A DNA stretch of 64,000 nucleotides from Streptantibioticus parmotrematis (GTDB lineage: Bacteria > Actinomycetota > Actinomycetes > Streptomycetales > Streptomycetaceae). Positions 59,853 to 64,000 of the stretch are shown one piece after another. Position 1 is the first letter of the stretch. The number at the start of each line of letters is the position of its first letter. Below the pieces are notes generated by a model, which saw only the letters and a program-made list of their open reading frames with translations, did not search any database and was not told where the DNA came from. The position numbers and the translations under genes are program-made. The DNA is taken from NCBI RefSeq assembly GCF_019890615.1, contig NZ_JAINVZ010000004.1, positions 310,001 through 374,000 on the forward strand, written 5' to 3'.

Positions 59853-60647
59853 ATGACGACAGGTGTCCACTCCCCCGTCCCGGTCACCCAAGCCGTCGTC
59901 CTGGCCGGTGGCCAGGGCTCGCGGCTGCGGCCCTACACAGACGACCGGCCCAAGCCCATGGTCGAGATTCCCGGTACCGGGACCCCGATCATCGGCCACC
60001 AACTCGCCTGGCTGGCCGCGGAGGGCGTGACCGACGCCGTCATCTCCTGCGGCCATCTGGCCGAGGTGCTCCAGGACTGGCTGGCGAGCGCCGACCTCCC
60101 GCTCAACGCCACCACCGTCGTCGAACCCGAACCGCTCGGCCGCGGCGGCGGGTTGAAGTACGCGGCGAAGTCGCTGCCCCGGCCCGACAAGCCCTGGTAC
60201 GCCACCAACGGCGACATCTGGACGCACTTCTCGCTCCGCTCGATGGCCGCCTTCCACGCCGAACGCGGTGCCACCGCGACCCTCGCGCTCGCCCGGCCCA
60301 ACATCCCCTGGGGCGCGGTGGAGACCGACGAGTTCGGCCACGTACTGGACTTCATCGAGTCGCCGCCGTCGCCGTACCTGATCAACGCGGGCGTCTACGT
60401 CTTCGGCGCCGACTTCGCCCCGCTGCTGCCGGAACGCGGTGACCACGAGCGGACCACGTTCCCCCAACTCGCGCGTGAGCGCCGCCTCGCCGGGTTCCGG
60501 CTGCCGCAGGGCTCGTACTGGCGGGCCATCGACACCGCCAAGGACCTCACCGAGGCCGCCAAGGAACTCGCCCGCGGAACGGCGGACACGGCGACCACCG
60601 CCGCCACCCCTTCCGACGACGGCGCCGGCGCCCCCGCCCAGGCCTGA
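59853..60647 (+). CDS. Sugar-phosphate nucleotidyltransferase (GMP-/GDP-mannose type fold)
   Basis: 264 residues from ATG 59853. The nucleotide loop AVVLAGGQGSRLRPYTDDRPKPMVEI (residues ~14-39) and GHQLAWLAAEGVTDAVISCGHLAE, then NGDIW and LINAGVYVFGADF, define the family. Such enzymes join an NTP with a sugar-1-phosphate; the sugar is uncertain. The last ~35 residues are Ala/Thr-rich and probably disordered. A terminator follows before the convergent DoxX gene. Confidence 0.88.
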   Translation: MTTGVHSPVPVTQAVVLAGGQGSRLRPYTDDRPKPMVEIPGTGTPIIGHQLAWLAAEGVTDAVISCGHLAEVLQDWLASADLPLNATTVVEPEPLGRGGGLKYAAKSLPRPDKPWYATNGDIWTHFSLRSMAAFHAERGATATLALARPNIPWGAVETDEFGHVLDFIESPPSPYLINAGVYVFGADFAPLLPERGDHERTTFPQLARERRLAGFRLPQGSYWRAIDTAKDLTEAAKELARGTADTATTAATPSDDGAGAPAQA

Positions 60648-60677
60648 CCGCCCGCACGACGCCCTTTCCGCGCAAAG

Positions 60678-60724
60678 CGACGGCCGCGTACCCCCCGCTC
60701 GCGCGGAACGGTACGCGGCCGTCG
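60678..60724. terminator. Bidirectional terminator between the nucleotidyltransferase and DoxX genes
   Basis: Perfect 15-base stem (60678-60692 and 60710-60724), 17-base loop, between convergent stops. Confidence 0.8.
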
Positions 60725-60767
60725 CCGTCGTACGTGGCCGTCGTCCTGACCGGCATCCGTGACAGGC

Positions 60768-62495
60768 CTAGGCCATGCTGCCGCCCGAGGGCGGACGCGC
60801 TCCCTGGTCGCCTGGCATGCCCAGCAGCCAGCCGTTGCTGGGCTTGATGCCGAGCAGGCCGCCGAGCGAGCCGCCACCGCCGCTGCCGCCCGACGAACCG
60901 CCGCTCGACGGCGCCGGGTTGGGGGCGACCGGTGCGGTGCGCTGGGGCGGAGTGACGTGCCGGGTGGGGGCCTGAACGGTCTGTTCCTGGCTGGGCAGGC
61001 CGTCTCCGGTCCCCGCGCCGGACGTCCTGCCGGGGCCGGTCGTGGCCCCCTCGGCACCCGGACGGGCGCTCGAAGTCACCTTGGGCGAGGCGGACTTGGC
61101 GTTACGGGACGCGCCCGGCAGCACCGTGCGGTGCCGGGTCGGCACGCTGCTGCCGGGGGTCTGCGGGAGGGGTGAGCCGGGCAGGCTGTTCGTGGGCAGG
61201 TCGGTCGGGGCGGCGGGGGCGGCCGGGTGCGACTGCGAGGCCCGCACCGCGCCCCCGAACAGCGCGCCGAGGATCAACGTGCCGCCCGCCACGAACGTCG
61301 CCAGCACCACGCCGCGCCGCAGCACGTAACGCCGCAGGTCCCAGATGGGCGCGCGCGGTCCGAGCTTGCGCCACGCCTCGCCTGCCAGCTTGGCGTCCAC
61401 CGAGTAGACCGGGGCGCCCGCGATGACCAGCGGGCTCCAGGCGGCGAGGTAGATGATGTTCGGCGCGTCGTACACCGGGACGGAACGCCAGCTGACCGTG
61501 ACCAGCAGGGCCACCGACAGCATCGCGCCCACGCAGGCGGCGACCCGCTGCCACAGGCCCATGACGGTGAGCACGCCGACGACGACCTGGAGGAACGCCA
61601 CCGTCAGCCCCGCGCCCACCGGGTGGCCGAGCGCCGCCGCGCGCAGCGGTTCCGCGACCGACCACGGGTGCAGCGAGGACAGCCAGTGCACCATCGAGCC
61701 GCGCTGCCCGCCGTCGAAGTACACCGGGTCGCACAGCTTGCCCAGGCCCGCGTAGACGCAGATGAAGCCGAGGAAGACGCGCATCGGCAGCAGCACGACG
61801 CCGAGGTTCATCCGGCGGCCGGGGTACCAGGCGTGCCGGACCGGGTCGTTGCGGCGACGCTCGCGGGCGCGGTCCCGGGCGTCCCGCTCGTCGTAGTCGT
61901 CCGCGTCGCGGTCGTCACCGTCGTCGTAGCGCGAGGCGTGAGAGATGTCGTAGGCGTCGTCGTCCGCGTCGTGGTCGAACGCGCCGCGCACCGGGCGGAC
62001 GCCGCCGAGCAGGTTGACGCCGGGCAGCGACCCGCCCTGGAGCGGGGAGCGGGGGGCGATCACCGCGGGACGGACCGGCGGCAGGGTCTCGTCCAGCTCC
62101 TCCGCGAGCAGCTCCTCGGCCGCCACCCTGGGCAGCACCTGCGTCGCGCCCGCGCCCACGCCGCGCACCGCCGCCTGGAGCAGCTGGGTGGCCTCGGCGT
62201 CGCCCGCCTCGGCCCGCCCCGACCACACGACGGGCGCGGCGCGGCGCCTGCGGGTACGGGCCTCGGCGGCGGAGCGCACGGAGGTCGGGATGACCGGCAT
62301 GGGCGCGGTGTCGCCCGCGACCGCGCCGAACCGCGGCGGTGGCGCGCTCGCGCCTAGCCTCACCCGGAAACTCGCGTGGTTGACGATCACCTGGGCTGGG
62401 TCGCTCGGGACGCGCACCGTGTTGAGCACGTCCTCGTCGAACCCTGGCGACCGTCCCCCCGAAGGGGAGCGGGGTGTTCTGGTGTCCACACTCAT
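60768..62495 (-). CDS. DoxX-family membrane protein with long disordered ends
   Basis: 575 residues from ATG 62495. The first ~220 residues are soluble and disordered, with an acidic run DHDADDDAYDISHASRYDDG and DDRDADDYDERDARDRA. A DoxX domain of four helices follows at ~230-360 (LPMRVFLGFICVYAGLGKLCDPVYF, LTVAFLQVVVGVLTVMGLW, VAACVGAMLSVALLVTVSW), then one more helix and a ~150-residue Ser/Pro/Gly/Thr tail. DoxX proteins are linked to thiosulfate or oxidative stress handling, but this long form has no assigned role. Confidence 0.87.
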   Translation of the reverse strand: MSVDTRTPRSPSGGRSPGFDEDVLNTVRVPSDPAQVIVNHASFRVRLGASAPPPRFGAVAGDTAPMPVIPTSVRSAAEARTRRRRAAPVVWSGRAEAGDAEATQLLQAAVRGVGAGATQVLPRVAAEELLAEELDETLPPVRPAVIAPRSPLQGGSLPGVNLLGGVRPVRGAFDHDADDDAYDISHASRYDDGDDRDADDYDERDARDRARERRRNDPVRHAWYPGRRMNLGVVLLPMRVFLGFICVYAGLGKLCDPVYFDGGQRGSMVHWLSSLHPWSVAEPLRAAALGHPVGAGLTVAFLQVVVGVLTVMGLWQRVAACVGAMLSVALLVTVSWRSVPVYDAPNIIYLAAWSPLVIAGAPVYSVDAKLAGEAWRKLGPRAPIWDLRRYVLRRGVVLATFVAGGTLILGALFGGAVRASQSHPAAPAAPTDLPTNSLPGSPLPQTPGSSVPTRHRTVLPGASRNAKSASPKVTSSARPGAEGATTGPGRTSGAGTGDGLPSQEQTVQAPTRHVTPPQRTAPVAPNPAPSSGGSSGGSGGGGSLGGLLGIKPSNGWLLGMPGDQGARPPSGGSMA

Positions 62496-62787
62496 CTAAC
62501 CGAGTGACGCCCGGATAGGACACTGCCTGACGCGCGCCGGAATGTCCGAGACCCGTCAAGATCACCGAACGCGGGTCCGAAGGTCACCGGAACGAGTGAG
62601 GGGCGAGGAGTTTGGGACGAACGGTGCCCAGAGCGAAGGGTGACGTGCGGGGCGTCCGGTACGCGCTACGCGCGCCCCCGGGCGCGCTCCCCGTGCTTCC
62701 AGCGCCGCCGCGCACGCCAGAGGGCGCCCTCCGCTCCACGCAACGCGCCCAGGCCCGACCGCCTGACACCTCCGACCGCCAGAACCC

Positions 62788-63762
62788 TCAGGCTCGGCCG
62801 CGCTGTGTCCTCCTGCGGGCCGCCTCGTACAGGACGACGCCCGCCGCCACGCCCGCGTTCAGGGACTCCGCCGCGCCGCCGGGCATCGGGATGCGCACGC
62901 GCAGGTCGCACGTCTCGCCGACCAGCCGCGACAGGCCCTTGCCCTCGCTGCCGACCACGATCACGACCGGACCGTCCAGCACCTCCAGGTCGGTCAGCTC
63001 GACGTCGCCGTCCGCGGCCAGGCCGACGACCGTCAGGCCCGCCTTCTGGTAGCCCTCCAGCGTCCGCGTCAGGTTGGTCGCCCGGGACACCGGGATGCGG
63101 GCCGCTGTGCCCGCGGAGGTCTTCCACGCGCCGGCCGTCATGCCCGCCGCGCGGCGCTCCGGCACGACCACGCCGTGGCCGCCGAACGCCGCCACCGAAC
63201 GGACGACCGCGCCGAGGTTGCGCGGGTCGGTCACGCCGTCCAGCGCGACGATCAGCGGGTCCTCGCCCTGGTCGGCGGCCTGAGCCGTCAGGTCCTCGGG
63301 GTGCGCGTACTCGTACGGCGGGATCTGGAGCGCCAGGCCCTGGTGGTTGATCCCGTTGGTCATCCGGTCCAGCTCGGGGCGCGGCGCCTCCATCAGCGGG
63401 ATGCCGCGCTCGGTGGCGAGCTTGATCGCCTCGCGCACCCGCTCGTCGTTGTCGACGAACTGCTGCACGTACAGCGCCGTGCTGGGGATGTCCGCGCGCA
63501 GCGCCTCGACGACCGGGTTGCGGCCGACGACCAGCTCGGAGGAGGACTTGCCGCCGCGACCGCCCGCCGCCCGGCGCTGGGAGACCGCCGAGCGCTTCGC
63601 CTTGGCCTGCGCGGCGCGCTGCTTGGCGTGCCCCTTGCGCATCTCGGCGGGCGGGGTCGGGCCCTTGCCCTCCAGCGCGCGACGACGCTGGCCACCGCTG
63701 CCGACCGTGGGGCCCTTCTTGGACGTGGTACGGCGGTTACGCCGCTGGCTGTTCCCGGCCAT
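62788..63762 (-). CDS. rlmB: 23S rRNA (guanosine-2'-O)-methyltransferase RlmB-like
   Basis: 324 residues from ATG 63762. A basic N-terminal extension (~1-75, [35 protein letters not shown]) precedes the substrate-binding domain ([11 protein letters not shown]) and the SpoU knot with [37 protein letters not shown] and [14 protein letters not shown]. It methylates the ribose of a 23S rRNA guanosine. It is followed upstream-on-strand by cysS, the usual actinobacterial order. Confidence 0.93.
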   Translation of the reverse strand: MAGNSQRRNRRTTSKKGPTVGSGGQRRRALEGKGPTPPAEMRKGHAKQRAAQAKAKRSAVSQRRAAGGRGGKSSSELVVGRNPVVEALRADIPSTALYVQQFVDNDERVREAIKLATERGIPLMEAPRPELDRMTNGINHQGLALQIPPYEYAHPEDLTAQAADQGEDPLIVALDGVTDPRNLGAVVRSVAAFGGHGVVVPERRAAGMTAGAWKTSAGTAARIPVSRATNLTRTLEGYQKAGLTVVGLAADGDVELTDLEVLDGPVVIVVGSEGKGLSRLVGETCDLRVRIPMPGGAAESLNAGVAAGVVLYEAARRRTQRGRA

Positions 63763-63925
63763 CAGGGCACCTTCACTTCTTCTTCGGGCTCGACGGCCGC
63801 CGTGCGCGTCAAGCGTACGGACGACCGTGCAGACATACAGACGTACATGAGTATGAGCCGTACGGAAGCATCCTCGCTTCCGCACGGTCCCCCCTGACCG
63901 TCCCGGCGGGCCGGGGACGGTCCGC

Positions 63926-64000
63926 TCAGCGGGTGCCGAGCGACCAGCGCGGTCCGCTGGGCGTGTCCTCGATCTCCAGGCCGGAGTGCTGCAACTGGTC
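63926..64000 (-). CDS. cysS: Cysteinyl-tRNA synthetase, C-terminal end only
   Basis: The last 24 residues ([20 protein letters not shown] then LGTR and stop) end in the VEDTP-G-RW pattern of CysS C-termini. The rest lies beyond the window. It precedes rlmB on the same strand by about 160 bases. Confidence 0.75.
   Translation of the reverse strand, partial: DQLQHSGLEIEDTPSGPRWSLGTR

Overview
The window is chromosomal DNA of a high-GC actinomycete, almost certainly Streptomyces or a close relative. GC is very high throughout, GTG starts are frequent and several transcripts look leaderless. It also carries Streptomyces signatures: groEL2 with CIRCE operators, nagK-nagA with DasR-type sites, msiK, a CdgB-type diguanylate cyclase, GlcNAc/trehalose/glucosylglycerate genes, DUF3263, DUF1707 and DUF4031 proteins, and a LAL-type LuxR regulator. 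From memory, the order groEL2, cold-shock gene, moaD-like gene, thrC, gpgS, otsA/otsB, nagKA, cdgB, terD ... msiK ... rlmB, cysS matches the S. coelicolor core around SCO4235-SCO4310; no alignment was run.

Layout. 1-6.4 kb: end of a helicase-domain protein, a VanZ-like protein, a small accessory cassette (frameshifted XRE/DUF5919 gene plus NUDIX hydrolase), XPB-type helicase, GT87 mannosyltransferase-like protein. 6.4-11.5 kb: small hypothetical, HelD/HelR-like RNA polymerase-associated helicase, CutC, HD hydrolase, two small conserved genes. 11.6-19.5 kb: murR-murQ, groEL2, cold-shock gene, thrC-moaD under a SAM riboswitch, gpgS. 19.6-30 kb: otsA and otsB (convergent), sugar-binding lipoprotein, nagK-nagA, PfkB-type kinase, CBM35-like membrane protein, cdgB. 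30-46 kb: flavin reductase, ArfB-like hydrolase, TerD, lytic transglycosylase, second cold-shock gene, lipoprotein esterase, LAL regulator divergent from SnoaL-like and MFS genes, MreB-like protein, secreted hydrolase, DUF1707 protein, TrmO.

46-57.4 kb is the most variable part: a DUF4041/GIY-YIG protein, an S9 peptidase, a secreted His/Pro repeat protein divergent from an ECF sigma factor and its partner, an aminoglycoside-phosphotransferase-like protein, an AT-richer stretch, a secreted small protein, a VanZ-PepSY protein, an XRE/TPR regulator, and an integrase C-terminal remnant beside tRNA-Thr(TGT). This looks like the eroded end of an integrated element. 57.4-64 kb returns to core genes: msiK, a nucleotidyltransferase, a DoxX protein, rlmB and the end of cysS.

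Regulation is unusually readable here. Visible signals include a tandem pair of CIRCE sites (groEL2), an S-box SAM riboswitch (thrC), DasR-like sites at nagK, at the divergent lipoprotein gene and at msiK, a BldD-like box (cdgB), a palindrome at murR, and many perfect-stem terminators. Nothing here can be declared a proven new system. The best candidates for something undescribed are the DUF4041/GIY-YIG gene, the ECF sigma/His-Pro-repeat locus, and the tRNA-linked remnant island.
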